This document shows, piece after piece, positions 8,189 through 16,990 of a stretch of DNA of 64,000 nt. Source of the DNA: JAAFJM01 sp964529175. Its GTDB lineage: Bacteria > Bacteroidota > Bacteroidia > UKL13-3. Positions within the stretch are counted from its first letter, which is position 1. The number at the start of each line of letters is the position of its first letter. The translations under genes and the position numbers were made by a program. Below the pieces are notes generated by a model. That model was not told the DNA's origin, did no database searches, and worked only from the letters and a program-made list of their open reading frames with translations. Location of the stretch: contig CAZGVO010000010.1 in NCBI GenBank assembly GCA_964529175.1, forward strand, positions 1-64,000. Reading direction: 5' to 3'.

Positions 8189-8534
8189 TGGTATTTTGTT
8201 TTGTATAATTAGGTTTTATAAAGGCAATCCAAACATAAAAAAACATGGTTAAAATACCCGCTATAAAAAACAGTAATGAAACCGATTTTGGTAAATCATT
8301 GTAAAAGTCGCTAAGCATCCATGCACTGTTGGCACAAATCCAAAAAATAATTGCCACATTTACTATAATTAAATCTAATTTGTTTTTTGATAAATAAAGC
8401 ACATAAAAAGCCATTGCCAATGTAGGTAAAATAAGCAAAGCGCCTGCTGTTTTATACTCCATCATCCAACACATATCTTTAAACAGCCAAAACACCACAT
8501 GCAAATTTTCTGTCTTTCGTATTTTATCTATCAT
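8175..8534 (-). CDS. Small four-helix membrane protein, unknown
   Basis: 119 residues with four predicted membrane spans (about 28-48, 53-70, 73-78 onward to 90, and 92-108), a short cytosolic start and a polar C-terminus. No family recognised. Its stop lies inside the first codons of polX (14-bp overlap on the same strand), which implies translational coupling and one transcript, although a functional link is not evident. Confidence 0.6.
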   Translation of the reverse strand: MIDKIRKTENLHVVFWLFKDMCWMMEYKTAGALLILPTLAMAFYVLYLSKNKLDLIIVNVAIIFWICANSAWMLSDFYNDLPKSVSLLFFIAGILTMFFYVWIAFIKPNYTKQNTNDKL

Positions 8535-8610
8535 TTTTATTGTTTTGCCTTTGGCAATAATAATAAATCACACTATTTAATTGGCTAAAAAAGTAATTTA
8601 AAGTAACACA

Positions 8611-8649
8611 AAAAAAGCGCAGTCCAAAATGAATTTGAACTACGCTTAA
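8611..8649 (-). terminator. Terminator downstream of the 8672 gene
   Basis: AAGCGCAGTCCAAA and TTTGAACTACGCTT form an imperfect stem. On the minus strand it is followed by TTTTTTG. It lies 22 bp past the stop of the gene at 8672-9160. Confidence 0.6.
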
Positions 8650-8671
8650 AGTTTAATGTGTTTTACTTGAA

Positions 8672-9160
8672 CTATTTCTTTTGTTTAATCAAATCGTTAA
8701 TGGTTTTATTCCATTTTTCGGCCAATTGTAGCTCAAACGAAAGACTTAAACTATCGGTTTTACTGTTATAAAATACTAAAACTGTTTCTGGTAAATCTTT
8801 ATGTGAAATAACTAAATTTACTTGTTCTACTATTACCATTTTCTTATCGTTATTATCAAAGGTTTTGGTAATTTTCGATATTTTAGCTTTGGTAATTTGG
8901 TTAATTTTTATTGTTAGCTCTTCGTTGTTTTCTTTGGTTTGTTTAATAAAAAATAATTCATCTTTTTGTTCGTTTATACCAATGGCTGTGTTTAACCAAT
9001 TATCGTATTCACTAACTTGTGTATTACTTTTTTGCGCTAAATCATTTAATAGTTTCAGGTATTTTTGTTTTACTTTTTTTGTTGAGTTATTCATCATTAC
9101 AAAAGGAATAATGCATAATAATGCCAATATTATTCCAGGTACTATTTGTACTAAATTCAT
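8672..9160 (-). CDS. Single-span membrane-anchored protein, unknown
   Basis: 162 residues: one N-terminal hydrophobic segment (residues 5-23, VPGIILALLCIIPFVMM) with a short outside end, then a charged, mostly beta-rich soluble part of about 135 residues ending WNKTINDLIKQKK. No catalytic motif is seen. Similar bitopic proteins are common as uncharacterised genes in Bacteroidota. It has its own terminator. Confidence 0.6.
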   Translation of the reverse strand: MNLVQIVPGIILALLCIIPFVMMNNSTKKVKQKYLKLLNDLAQKSNTQVSEYDNWLNTAIGINEQKDELFFIKQTKENNEELTIKINQITKAKISKITKTFDNNDKKMVIVEQVNLVISHKDLPETVLVFYNSKTDSLSLSFELQLAEKWNKTINDLIKQKK

Positions 9161-9281
9161 GGTAATTTTTCGTGTTAAATTTTTTAAATAAATAGCATAC
9201 CGCTCTTATAAAAAGCAGGTATGAGCTAAAATGAAATGTTTGATTTTATAAAAAATCAAAATGTGTGATTAGCTTAAAAAA

Positions 9282-9653
9282 TTACCAAAAATGATGAAAT
9301 GGATAAAAAATATCGGTTCTATTAAAAGTAACCAATAATTTTTTTGAGTAAAAGTTATATTGACTATAGTTGGTTTGAAGTTTTTGATTCCATAATTTAA
9401 CCAATATAAAAAGGTTAGAAAATGGATTGTGATTTGTGTTATTTTGTTGCGAAGGTGCTGTTTTTGTAAATAGTTCACCATCAGTAGTTTGCAAAAAGTA
9501 ATCGGCAGTAAGTTTAGCGTAAGTAACAGCCGCCTTGTCTTGCTTTTGTGAATGCAGTTTATTATTGCCAGCAAAAGCTAAATTTGAGTTTGAAGCAAAC
9601 CCATACATAAGCAATGCAATTAATAATATGAAACTTTTTAAAGTTTTATTCAC
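9282..9653 (-). CDS. Short secreted protein, unknown
   Basis: 123 residues starting MNKTLKSFILLIALLMYGF, a signal peptide probably cleaved after AFA (about residue 28). The mature part is Asn/Gln/Thr-rich with no motif. An overlapping minus-strand frame (9269-9574) lacks a signal peptide, so this frame is preferred. It sits 29 bp downstream of the metallo-beta-lactamase gene and could be co-transcribed with it. Confidence 0.5.
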   Translation of the reverse strand: MNKTLKSFILLIALLMYGFASNSNLAFAGNNKLHSQKQDKAAVTYAKLTADYFLQTTDGELFTKTAPSQQNNTNHNPFSNLFILVKLWNQKLQTNYSQYNFYSKKLLVTFNRTDIFYPFHHFW

Positions 9654-9682
9654 GAGACAAAAATATGAAAATAAAAGTTTTG

Positions 9683-10414
9683 TTAATGTAATTTATTTGC
9701 AAGTTTAAGTAGTTTTAAAGTATGTTTTATTGACTTTACACTTTTAAAACTTTGATGGCCCGGGATAACATACTTAGGTTTTTTATACCGGTTTATCATT
9801 TTTTGCATTGAATGGGGCCATTCTTTTATATTTGCATCTGCTAAATTACCTAAATCATTAGCATCAGTACTTTTTATAAAGCACCCGCCATAAAGTATTT
9901 TTTCAGCATTAAACCAAATAACAATATTATCGGGTGTATGGCCTGCACCTGGAAAATAAGTTTCAAAAGTTACTTCTCCTAACTTAAACGTAGTATCATT
10001 TTTTATAATTAACGCTGCTTTTTTTTCGTTTCTTTTAGCGCTAATTTCATCAGTAAATTGGGTAGTGTAAGTTTTTATGCCTTTAAGTTTAAAATACTGT
10101 AGAGCCCCAGTTCTATCCTCGTGCGAGTGCGTTGCAAAACAATAAACCACACTTTTTCCATGTTTAAGTTTTATACTATCCAATAATGGCTCAAATTGAG
10201 TTGTATCCCAAGGCGAATCTATAATAATAGCACCTTTTTCAGTAATTACATACATTCCATTTGAAGGAAACAGAACACCATTATAATTTTTATAAGTAGT
10301 AAAAACATAAAAATTTTGAGTTAATGGCGTAATTTTTAATGGAACTTTATTAGTTTGGGCTGAAGCTATATTGCCACAAAATAGGAATGCTATGATTATA
10401 ATAACATATTTCAT
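9683..10414 (-). CDS. Subclass B1 metallo-beta-lactamase
   Basis: A 243-residue periplasmic zinc hydrolase. Signal peptide residues 1-19 end ASAQ. The zinc ligands of subclass B1 are all in place: H96-S-H98-E-D100 (HSHEDR), H159 in GAGHTPDNIV, C178 in YGGCFIKS, and H220 in VIPGHQ. The combination H-x-H-x-D-R, a cysteine in G-G-C-x-x-K-S and P-G-H separates B1 from glyoxalase-type MBL relatives, and D-N-I-V-x-W after the third histidine is also typical. Chromosomal B1 enzymes are known from environmental Bacteroidota, where they hydrolyse penicillins, cephalosporins and often carbapenems. The substrate range here is unknown. No mobile element or other resistance gene is nearby, so it looks intrinsic. 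Confidence 0.88.
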   Translation of the reverse strand: MKYVIIIIAFLFCGNIASAQTNKVPLKITPLTQNFYVFTTYKNYNGVLFPSNGMYVITEKGAIIIDSPWDTTQFEPLLDSIKLKHGKSVVYCFATHSHEDRTGALQYFKLKGIKTYTTQFTDEISAKRNEKKAALIIKNDTTFKLGEVTFETYFPGAGHTPDNIVIWFNAEKILYGGCFIKSTDANDLGNLADANIKEWPHSMQKMINRYKKPKYVIPGHQSFKSVKSIKHTLKLLKLANKLH

Positions 10415-10481
10415 TTGAAGTATTTTAAATTAATATTGGGGTAAAAATAATTTATGTATAAAATGGAAACGAGTAAAAATA

Positions 10482-10513
10482 AAAAAGCCTTACTAAATTT
10501 TAGCAAGGCTTTT
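10482..10513. terminator. Terminator after tRNA-His
   Basis: AAAAAGCCTTACTAAA and TTTAGCAAGGCTTTT form a strong stem abutting the CCA end of the tRNA on the minus strand. Confidence 0.75.
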
Positions 10514-10590
10514 GGGGTGGAATATGGGGCTCGAACCCACGACCTCCTGAACCACAATCAGGCGCTCTAACCAACTGAGCTAAAACCACC
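10513..10590 (-). tRNA. tRNA-His (GTG), CCA encoded
   Basis: The anticodon GTG (10553-10555 on the plus strand as CAC) sits in a seven-base loop closed by CCTGA/TCAGG. D arm, variable loop (AGGTC) and T arm (TTCGAGC loop) are canonical. The extra G at -1 typical of tRNA-His is encoded opposite C73, and the CCA end is encoded. Odd point: in the acceptor stem GTGGTTT faces ATTCCAC, so two adjacent pairs (5-68 and 6-67) are T-T mismatches. Confidence 0.93.
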
Positions 10591-10622
10591 GTTTTAAATC
10601 AATTATTTGATTTGTTGGGCTG

Positions 10623-10652
10623 CAAATGTAAGTTTATTTAAATAAAATGCAA
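10623..10652 (-). promoter_or_regulatory. Promoter of tRNA-His
   Basis: On the minus strand, TTG (10652-10650), a 19-nt spacer and TACATTTG (10630-10623) match the Bacteroidota sigma-A consensus TTG / TAnnTTTG. The tRNA 5' end follows about 33 nt later. Confidence 0.6.
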
Positions 10653-10781
10653 TACAAAAATACAAGTTTATTACAAGTAATTGGTTATTAATTCAATCTT
10701 CTTTTGTTTGTCCTTAATTTTTGAAAAATCAGGTAATTTATTCTCTTCTTTTTTATTAAATATAAATGTAGTTACAAAACA

Positions 10782-10812
10782 AAAAAGCCATCTTTTTTGA
10801 AGATGGCTTTTT
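10782..10812 (-). terminator. Terminator of typA
   Basis: AAAAAGCCATCTT-TTTT-GAAGATGGCTTTTT: a 13-bp stem flanked by A and T runs, 25 bp past the typA stop. Confidence 0.8.
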
Positions 10813-10836
10813 AAGTTAATATAGTTATTTTATTAA

Positions 10837-12648
10837 CTATTGCATTCCAGTTGATTGTTTGAAACGTTTTCTGTCAATTTCGTTCAAATGGATTTTACGT
10901 AAACGTAATGATTTAGGAGTAATCTCTACGTACTCATCAGCTTGAATATACTCCATACATTCTTCTAAAGAGAAGTTGATTTTTGGAGCAATTCTAGTTT
11001 TATCATCGCTACCAGATGCACGCATATTGGTTAATTTTTTCTCTTTAGTAATATTTACTACTAAATCGTCATGACGGTTGTTTTCGCCAATAATTTGACC
11101 CATATAAATTTCATCACCTGCCTCAACAAAGAAATCACCTCTATCTTGTAATTTATCAATTGAATAAGCGATTGCAGTTCCTTGTTCACCACTAATCATT
11201 ACACCAGCTAAACGCGAAGGAATAGGACCTTTCCAAGGCTCAAAAGCTTTGAAACGATGAGCCATAATTGCCTCACCAGCTGTAGCTGTTAATACATTAT
11301 TACGTAAACCAATAATACCGCGAGAAGGAATTTCGAATTCTAAATGCGTTAAATCGCCTTTAGGTTCCATTACTATCATATCGCCTTTGCGTTGGCTTAC
11401 TAATTCAATTACTTTACCCGATACTTCTAATGGAACGTCTACGGTTAAAATTTCCATTGGTTCACATTTTACACCATCAATTTCTTTTACAATTACTTGT
11501 GGTTGACCAACTTGCAATTCGTAACCTTCGCGTCTCATGGTTTCAATTAAAACCGATAAGTGAAGAATACCTCTACCAAATACTAAATATGAATCAGCTT
11601 GGTTAGTTTCTTCTACTCTTAACGCTAAGTTTTTTTCTAATTCGCGGAACAAACGGTCACGTAAATGGCGAGAAGTAACAAATTTACCTTCTTTACCAAA
11701 GAAAGGTGAGTTATTGATACAGAACAACATGTTCATGGTTGGCTCGTCAATATTAATAGGAGTTAAGCCTTCAGGATTTTCAAAATCAGCAACAGTATCA
11801 CCAATTTCAAAACCTTCAATACCCATAATTGCACAAATATCGCCAGCACCAACTTCTTCTACCTTCATTTTACCTAAACCTTCAAAAACGTAAAGTTCTT
11901 TTACTCTTGATTTTTGAATGCTACCATCGCGTTTTACTAAACTAATTGGTTGGTTAACTTTAACACTTCCACGTAAAATACGTCCAATAGCAATCCTTCC
12001 TGTAAATGAAGAATAATCTAATGAAGTAATTTGCATTTGTAAAGTTCCTTCTTCTACATGAGGCTCAGGAATTTCTGAAATAATATCATCTAACAACGAA
12101 GTAAAGTCTTCTGTAGGATTTTTCCAATCTCTACCCATCCAACCTTGTTTTGAACTTCCGTAAATAGTATGGAAATCTAATTGCTCTTCGTTAGCTTCTA
12201 AGTTAAAGAATAAATCAAAAACAGCATCATGGATTTCATCTGGACGGCAGTTTGGTTTATCAACTTTATTAATAACTACAATAGGTTTTTTACCTAAAGC
12301 TAAAGCTTTTTGTAACACAAAACGAGTTTGAGGCATTGGGCCTTCAAACGCATCTACTAATAATAATACACCATCGGCCATGTTTAATACGCGCTCTACC
12401 TCGCCACCAAAATCCGCGTGACCAGGAGTATCAATAATATTAATTTTGTAACCTTTGTACTGTACTGAAATGTTTTTTGCTAAAATGGTAATACCACGTT
12501 CGCGCTCTAAATCGTTATTATCTAGTATTAATTCGCCTTTTTCTTGGTTTTCGCGGAAAAGCTGAGTTTGGTGTAAAATTTTATCAACCAATGTAGTTTT
12601 CCCGTGATCTACGTGGGCAATAATAGCTATGTTTCTGATTTTTTGCAT
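10837..12648 (-). CDS. typA: Ribosome-associated GTPase TypA/BipA
   Basis: A 603-residue translational GTPase of the EF-G superfamily that binds the ribosome and supports 50S assembly and growth under stress. G1 is AHVDHGKTT (11-19), switch I RERGITI (49-55), G3 DTPGH (73-77), G4 NKVDK (about 127-131) and G5 near YGSSKQGW. Domain II, the EF-G III/V-like domains and the TypA-specific C-terminus (ITPKSLRLRKIHL) follow. The length is typical. It stands alone with its own promoter and terminator. Confidence 0.97.
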   Translation of the reverse strand: MQKIRNIAIIAHVDHGKTTLVDKILHQTQLFRENQEKGELILDNNDLERERGITILAKNISVQYKGYKINIIDTPGHADFGGEVERVLNMADGVLLLVDAFEGPMPQTRFVLQKALALGKKPIVVINKVDKPNCRPDEIHDAVFDLFFNLEANEEQLDFHTIYGSSKQGWMGRDWKNPTEDFTSLLDDIISEIPEPHVEEGTLQMQITSLDYSSFTGRIAIGRILRGSVKVNQPISLVKRDGSIQKSRVKELYVFEGLGKMKVEEVGAGDICAIMGIEGFEIGDTVADFENPEGLTPINIDEPTMNMLFCINNSPFFGKEGKFVTSRHLRDRLFRELEKNLALRVEETNQADSYLVFGRGILHLSVLIETMRREGYELQVGQPQVIVKEIDGVKCEPMEILTVDVPLEVSGKVIELVSQRKGDMIVMEPKGDLTHLEFEIPSRGIIGLRNNVLTATAGEAIMAHRFKAFEPWKGPIPSRLAGVMISGEQGTAIAYSIDKLQDRGDFFVEAGDEIYMGQIIGENNRHDDLVVNITKEKKLTNMRASGSDDKTRIAPKINFSLEECMEYIQADEYVEITPKSLRLRKIHLNEIDRKRFKQSTGMQ

Positions 12649-12670
12649 TATGTCTTATTTTAAAAGGGTG

Positions 12671-12701
12671 CAAAAGTAGGCATTTTAAGTCAATAACAAA
12701 A
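12671..12701 (-). promoter_or_regulatory. Promoter of typA
   Basis: On the minus strand TTTTG (12701-12697), an 18-nt spacer and TACTTTTG (12678-12671) match TTG / TAnnTTTG. The ATG at 12648 lies about 22 nt past the -7 box, giving a short leader. Confidence 0.6.
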
Positions 12702-12874
12702 TGTTTAATTATATTAATTGAGTATTTAACAATTATATATTACAAAGCCAATTGCATAAAACCTTTATTTTACCCAATAAAATTATTTTTTTATTTTAAA
12801 TAGTTTGTATTTAAATCATACAATTTAGGTTTGATTAGCCTTTAATTTCGCGGCTCAAACATTATTTTTAATAA

Positions 12875-14146
12875 ATGCAACAATATGTGAGTGCCGAAGA
12901 GGCCGTTTCAATTATAAAGTCGGGTAGTAGGGTTTTTTTGCACGGAAGTGCAGCAACACCCATATTTTTGATAAACAAATTATTAGAAAGATATGAGGAG
13001 CTACGTAAAGTTGAATTAGTTAGTATTACATCGTTTGGCGATATTGATTTTGGTAATGCTAAATACAAGGATAGTTTTTATATTAATTCACTTTTTGTTT
13101 CGGCCAATACGCGTTCTGCTGTAAACAGTGCTCAAGGTGACTATGTACCAATTTTTTTGAGTGAAATACCACGTTTGTTTTACGAAAATTATTTGCCTTT
13201 GGATGTGGTCATTGTGCAAGTTTCACCTCCTGATGCCAGCGGATTTTGTTCGTTAGGAACTTCGGTAGATATAGCCAAAGCAGCCACAGATACTGCTAAA
13301 ATTATCATAGCTCAGGTTAATCCTAACATGCCAAGGGTACATGGCAATGGATTTATACACGTAAGTAAAATTGATAAAATGGTTTGGTACGATGAGCCAC
13401 TACCAGAGGTTGATTACAGTAAAGATGTAACACCTGCTACTGAACAAATTGGAAAAAATGTGGCAGCTTTGGTTGAAGATGGAGCTACTTTACAATTAGG
13501 AATTGGTGCTATTCCCGACTTGGTGTTGCGCAATTTAACCAATCATAAAAATTTAGGAATTCACACCGAAATGTTCTCGGATGGTGTTTTACCTTTAATT
13601 GAAAGTGGCGTTATTAATAATAGCATGAAAAATATAAAACGAGGTAGAATTGTTACATCGTTTATGGCAGGTACTAAAAAATTGTATCAATTTGTAAATG
13701 ATAATCCGTTGGTAAATGGCTTAAATATTGATTATGTGAACGATACAGATATTATCAGGAAAAATGATAAAGCTACGTGTATCAATAGCGCTATTGAAAT
13801 TGATATTACCGGACAAGTGTGTGCGGATTCAATTGGAACTTACCAATATTCAGGCATAGGTGGGCAAATGGATTTTATAAGAGGTGCTTCGCTTTCAAAA
13901 GGAGGAAAACCAATTATTGCATTGCCTTCTATTACTTCGAAAGGAATTTCACGCATAGTACCAACTTTAAAAAATGGGGCAGGAGTGGTTACCACTCGCG
14001 GACACATACATTGGGTGGTAACTGAGTTTGGGGCAGTTAATTTATTTGGAAAAAACTTAGAGCAGCGCGCTTTTGAGTTAATAAAATTGGCTCATCCTAT
14101 GCATAAAGAGGATTTGGAACGTGCTTATTATGAACGTTTTAAATAA
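12875..14146 (+). CDS. Acetyl-CoA hydrolase/transferase family CoA-transferase
   Basis: 423 residues, the usual size for class I CoA-transferases of the acetyl-CoA hydrolase / 4-hydroxybutyrate CoA-transferase group. The N-terminal half has GSRVFLHGSAATP. The likely catalytic glutamate is E231 in LGIHTEMFSDG. The oxyanion-loop and CoA-site segment GIGGQMDFIRGASLSKGGK is at about 328-346, and the family ending HPMHKEDLERAY is present. It would move CoA between acetyl-CoA and another short-chain acid; the true acceptor (acetate, propionate, butyrate, hydroxybutyrate) cannot be read from sequence. It lies 163 bp upstream of lpdA on the same strand, probably as a separate unit. Confidence 0.85.
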   Translation: MQQYVSAEEAVSIIKSGSRVFLHGSAATPIFLINKLLERYEELRKVELVSITSFGDIDFGNAKYKDSFYINSLFVSANTRSAVNSAQGDYVPIFLSEIPRLFYENYLPLDVVIVQVSPPDASGFCSLGTSVDIAKAATDTAKIIIAQVNPNMPRVHGNGFIHVSKIDKMVWYDEPLPEVDYSKDVTPATEQIGKNVAALVEDGATLQLGIGAIPDLVLRNLTNHKNLGIHTEMFSDGVLPLIESGVINNSMKNIKRGRIVTSFMAGTKKLYQFVNDNPLVNGLNIDYVNDTDIIRKNDKATCINSAIEIDITGQVCADSIGTYQYSGIGGQMDFIRGASLSKGGKPIIALPSITSKGISRIVPTLKNGAGVVTTRGHIHWVVTEFGAVNLFGKNLEQRAFELIKLAHPMHKEDLERAYYERFK

Positions 14147-14309
14147 CCCACTTTTATTTGAATATACTTGGTAATTACTAGTAAATTCAACTTTTGTTTA
14201 AAATTAAACCAATAAAATTTAAATAGTTAAGCGGTAAAAATTATTGCATTCTGTATTTTACAAATAATGCTTTAATTTGCGCCAAATAACCAAAACATAA
14301 ATACAAATA

Positions 14310-15698
14310 ATGAATTACGATTTAGTAGTAATAGGTAGCGGCCCAGGTGGCTATGTAGCTGCCATTAGAGCAAGTCAGTTAGGTATGAAAACTGCCATTA
14401 TTGAAAAATCAGAAATGGGTGGCGTTTGTTTAAACTGGGGTTGTATTCCAACCAAAGCTTTATTAAAATCAGCTCAGGTTTTTGAATATATTAAACATGC
14501 TGCCGATTATGGTATAAATGTGCAAGGTGCAGAACACGATTTTACTGCGGTAGTAAAACGTAGCCGTGGTGTAGCCGATAATATGAGCAAGGGTATAGCT
14601 TTCTTAATGAAAAAAAATAAGATTGATGTAATTGCTGGTTTTGGAAAATTATTAGCTCCAGGAAAAGTTGAAGTTACTGAAGCTGCTGGTACTAAAAAAA
14701 CAGTTGAAGCAAAACATATTATTTTAGCTACAGGTGCCCGCAGCCGCGAGTTGCCAAATATAAAAATTGATAATAAGAAAGTACTAGGTTACCGCGATGC
14801 AATGGTTTTACCTACACAACCTAAAAGCATGATTGTTATGGGTAGTGGTGCTATTGGCTGCGAGTTTGCTTATTTTTATAACAGCATGGGAACTAAAGTT
14901 ACCATTGTGGAGTTTATGCCAAATATCCTTCCTGTAGAAGATGAAGATTCGAGCAAGGAAGTAACCAAAGCATTTAAAAAATCGGGTATCGATATTTTAA
15001 CCAATGCTTCGGTAGAAAGCGTTGATACTAGTGGTGCAGGCTGTAAAGTTAAAATAAAAACTGCCGAAGGCGTTAAAGAAATGGAAGCCGATGTGGTATT
15101 ATCAGCAGTGGGTATTCAAACCAATTTAGAAAATATTGGATTAGAAACTTTAGGCGTTAAAACTGATAAAGGAAAAGTGTTGGTTGATGATTTTTACCAA
15201 ACCAACGTAAAAGGTGTTTATGCCATTGGTGATATTGTTAAAGGTCAAGCTTTGGCTCACGTAGCAAGTGCTGAAGGTATTATCTGTGTAGAGAAAATTG
15301 CAGGTCATCATCCAGAGCCATTAAATTACAATAATATTCCTGGCTGTACTTATAGCTCACCTGAAGTAGCATCGGTTGGTTATACCGAAAAAGCTGCTAA
15401 AGAAGCTGGTTACGAAATTAAAGTAGGTAAGTTTCCTTTTAGTGCAAGTGGCAAAGCAAGTGCAGGTGGCGTAAAAGAAGGTTTTGTAAAAGTAATTTTT
15501 GATGCAAAATATGGAGAGTGGTTAGGTGCTCATATGGTTGGTGCTAATGTAACTGAAATGATTGCAGAAGTAGTGGTAGCCCGTAAGTTAGAAACTACTG
15601 GAATGGAAATTATAAAATCTGTTCATCCTCATCCTACAATGAGCGAGGCAATAATGGAAGCTACTGCCCAAGCTTATGGCGAGTGTATTCATTTATAA
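14310..15698 (+). CDS. lpdA: Dihydrolipoyl dehydrogenase (E3)
   Basis: The FAD-dependent disulfide oxidoreductase that reoxidises lipoyl groups in 2-oxo-acid dehydrogenase complexes and the glycine cleavage system. FAD motif GSGPGGYVAA (9-18); redox disulfide C40-LNWG-C45 in GGVCLNWGCIPTK; NAD motif GSGAIGCEFA (about 178-187); second FAD segment YAIGDI; catalytic His-Glu in HPHPTMSEAIMEA near the C-terminus. The 462-residue length is normal. No E1 or E2 gene is adjacent, so this is a stand-alone E3 that may serve several complexes. A terminator follows. Confidence 0.96.
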   Translation: MNYDLVVIGSGPGGYVAAIRASQLGMKTAIIEKSEMGGVCLNWGCIPTKALLKSAQVFEYIKHAADYGINVQGAEHDFTAVVKRSRGVADNMSKGIAFLMKKNKIDVIAGFGKLLAPGKVEVTEAAGTKKTVEAKHIILATGARSRELPNIKIDNKKVLGYRDAMVLPTQPKSMIVMGSGAIGCEFAYFYNSMGTKVTIVEFMPNILPVEDEDSSKEVTKAFKKSGIDILTNASVESVDTSGAGCKVKIKTAEGVKEMEADVVLSAVGIQTNLENIGLETLGVKTDKGKVLVDDFYQTNVKGVYAIGDIVKGQALAHVASAEGIICVEKIAGHHPEPLNYNNIPGCTYSSPEVASVGYTEKAAKEAGYEIKVGKFPFSASGKASAGGVKEGFVKVIFDAKYGEWLGAHMVGANVTEMIAEVVVARKLETTGMEIIKSVHPHPTMSEAIMEATAQAYGECIHL

Positions 15699-15748
15699 TA
15701 AGTGCGGAATTCGAATTGTAGAATGCGAAATTCTAAATAAATAAAATC

Positions 15749-15784
15749 AAATCCCAATTGAGTAATCAGTTGGGATTTTTTTTG
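15749..15784 (+). terminator. Terminator of lpdA
   Basis: AAATCCCAATTGA-GTAA-TCAGTTGGGATTTTTTTT forms a stem with a terminal T run. Confidence 0.75.
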
Positions 15785-15852
15785 GATTATTATTTCAAAA
15801 TGAAAGATTATCAATAAAATTATTATAATCGTGTATTAATAGCAGCATATAT

Positions 15853-16989
15853 TTGGGAAACATTACCATTTTTATCATCATTTTTTTGTGGGCATATATC
15901 CGCTATTTTTATTTGGCAAGGCCCGATGCTATGGATGATAATTACGATGCAACTGATTCCAATTTTAATTCATTTAACCAATTTTACGAAAACCAATTTC
16001 CTTATTTCCAAAAATTAGATGCAGTTGGAAAAGTAAAATTTGTAGAACGCGGCATAGAATTAAGCCGCAGTATTGAAATCCAAACTCGTGAAGAACTTGA
16101 ATATACACAAGAAATGGATATTTTTATTAGTGGCTGTTTGGCTCAGCTTACTTATGGTTTTAAAAATCCACATATAGAAATGTTAAAAGGTGTGGTGGTT
16201 TATCCTGACATATTTTATAGTAGGTTAATTGAAAATTGGGTTAAAGGCTTGGCCATGGGCAATGGAGTGGTTTTTATAAGTTGGCCTCATTTTGTACAAG
16301 GTTATGAAGATAGCAGAGATACTTATAATTTAGGTTTACACGAGTTTGCTCACATGTTACGGATGCAAACTTTTTCTGATGGGAGTTTAGATACCAAGTT
16401 TAGTAACTATTTTGATGAATACAACGAAATAGCTATGATGTCGTTTATTAACCATAGAAATGGTTCTGATAATTTCTTTCGGTCTTACGGTTCAACTAAT
16501 GAAGCGGAATTTTTTTCGGTTTGTATTGAAAACTTTTTTGAAATACCTGATTTATTTGAGGCTGAATTACCTACTCTGTATTATCATTTGTGCTATTTGT
16601 TAAATCAAAATCCGTTAAATCTAAACGAAAATTATTCGTTTAACAGAGAAGATATACATAATGCCAACAAAGAAGTTAAAACTCTCATTCCAGAATTTGA
16701 ACATATATTTAGTAATCAAGAAAAATTGTTTTGGGACTTTGGAACTGTGATAATCAACTTTATTTTTTTTGCTGGAGTTTTAATAGCGTTTAGTCTAAAA
16801 CAATATATTTTTTTGATTGATATATTTGGAATACTCATTGTTATAGCTGCTATTTTATTAGCAGTTAGGTATTGGTATTACAATAATTTAGAATGTATAA
16901 CTAATACCAATTACCTATCTCATTTTTTTAAAAGAGTGTTGCCTCTGTTAGGTATTTTAAGTTGTGTTTTAAACATAATTTTGGCTTAA
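15853..16989 (+). CDS. MtfA-like zinc metallopeptidase with membrane spans
   Basis: A 378-residue protein starting at TTG. One N-terminal membrane helix (residues 4-20) and two to three C-terminal ones (about 298-343 and 358-378) enclose a soluble zincin-like domain. The HExxH motif is H163-E-F-A-H167 in LGLHEFAHMLRMQT, preceded by the NGVVFISWPHFVQG strand and followed by TNEAEFFSVCIENFFE, whose glutamate is the usual third ligand. This is the pattern of peptidase family M90 (MtfA, which in E. coli binds the Mlc repressor). Membrane segments are not part of E. coli MtfA. It is convergent with the OmpA-domain gene, with a 1-bp gap. Confidence 0.75.
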   Translation: MGNITIFIIIFLWAYIRYFYLARPDAMDDNYDATDSNFNSFNQFYENQFPYFQKLDAVGKVKFVERGIELSRSIEIQTREELEYTQEMDIFISGCLAQLTYGFKNPHIEMLKGVVVYPDIFYSRLIENWVKGLAMGNGVVFISWPHFVQGYEDSRDTYNLGLHEFAHMLRMQTFSDGSLDTKFSNYFDEYNEIAMMSFINHRNGSDNFFRSYGSTNEAEFFSVCIENFFEIPDLFEAELPTLYYHLCYLLNQNPLNLNENYSFNREDIHNANKEVKTLIPEFEHIFSNQEKLFWDFGTVIINFIFFAGVLIAFSLKQYIFLIDIFGILIVIAAILLAVRYWYYNNLECITNTNYLSHFFKRVLPLLGILSCVLNIILA

Positions 16990-16990
16990 A

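Noticed and set aside
9269..9574. Alternative minus-strand frame overlapping the 9282-9653 gene
   Set aside because: Lacks a signal peptide and has atypical composition; the other frame starts with a clear signal sequence.
12875..14146. Naming the CoA-transferase after one substrate (such as 4-hydroxybutyrate)
   Set aside because: The conserved residues are common to several substrate groups and the neighbours do not decide.
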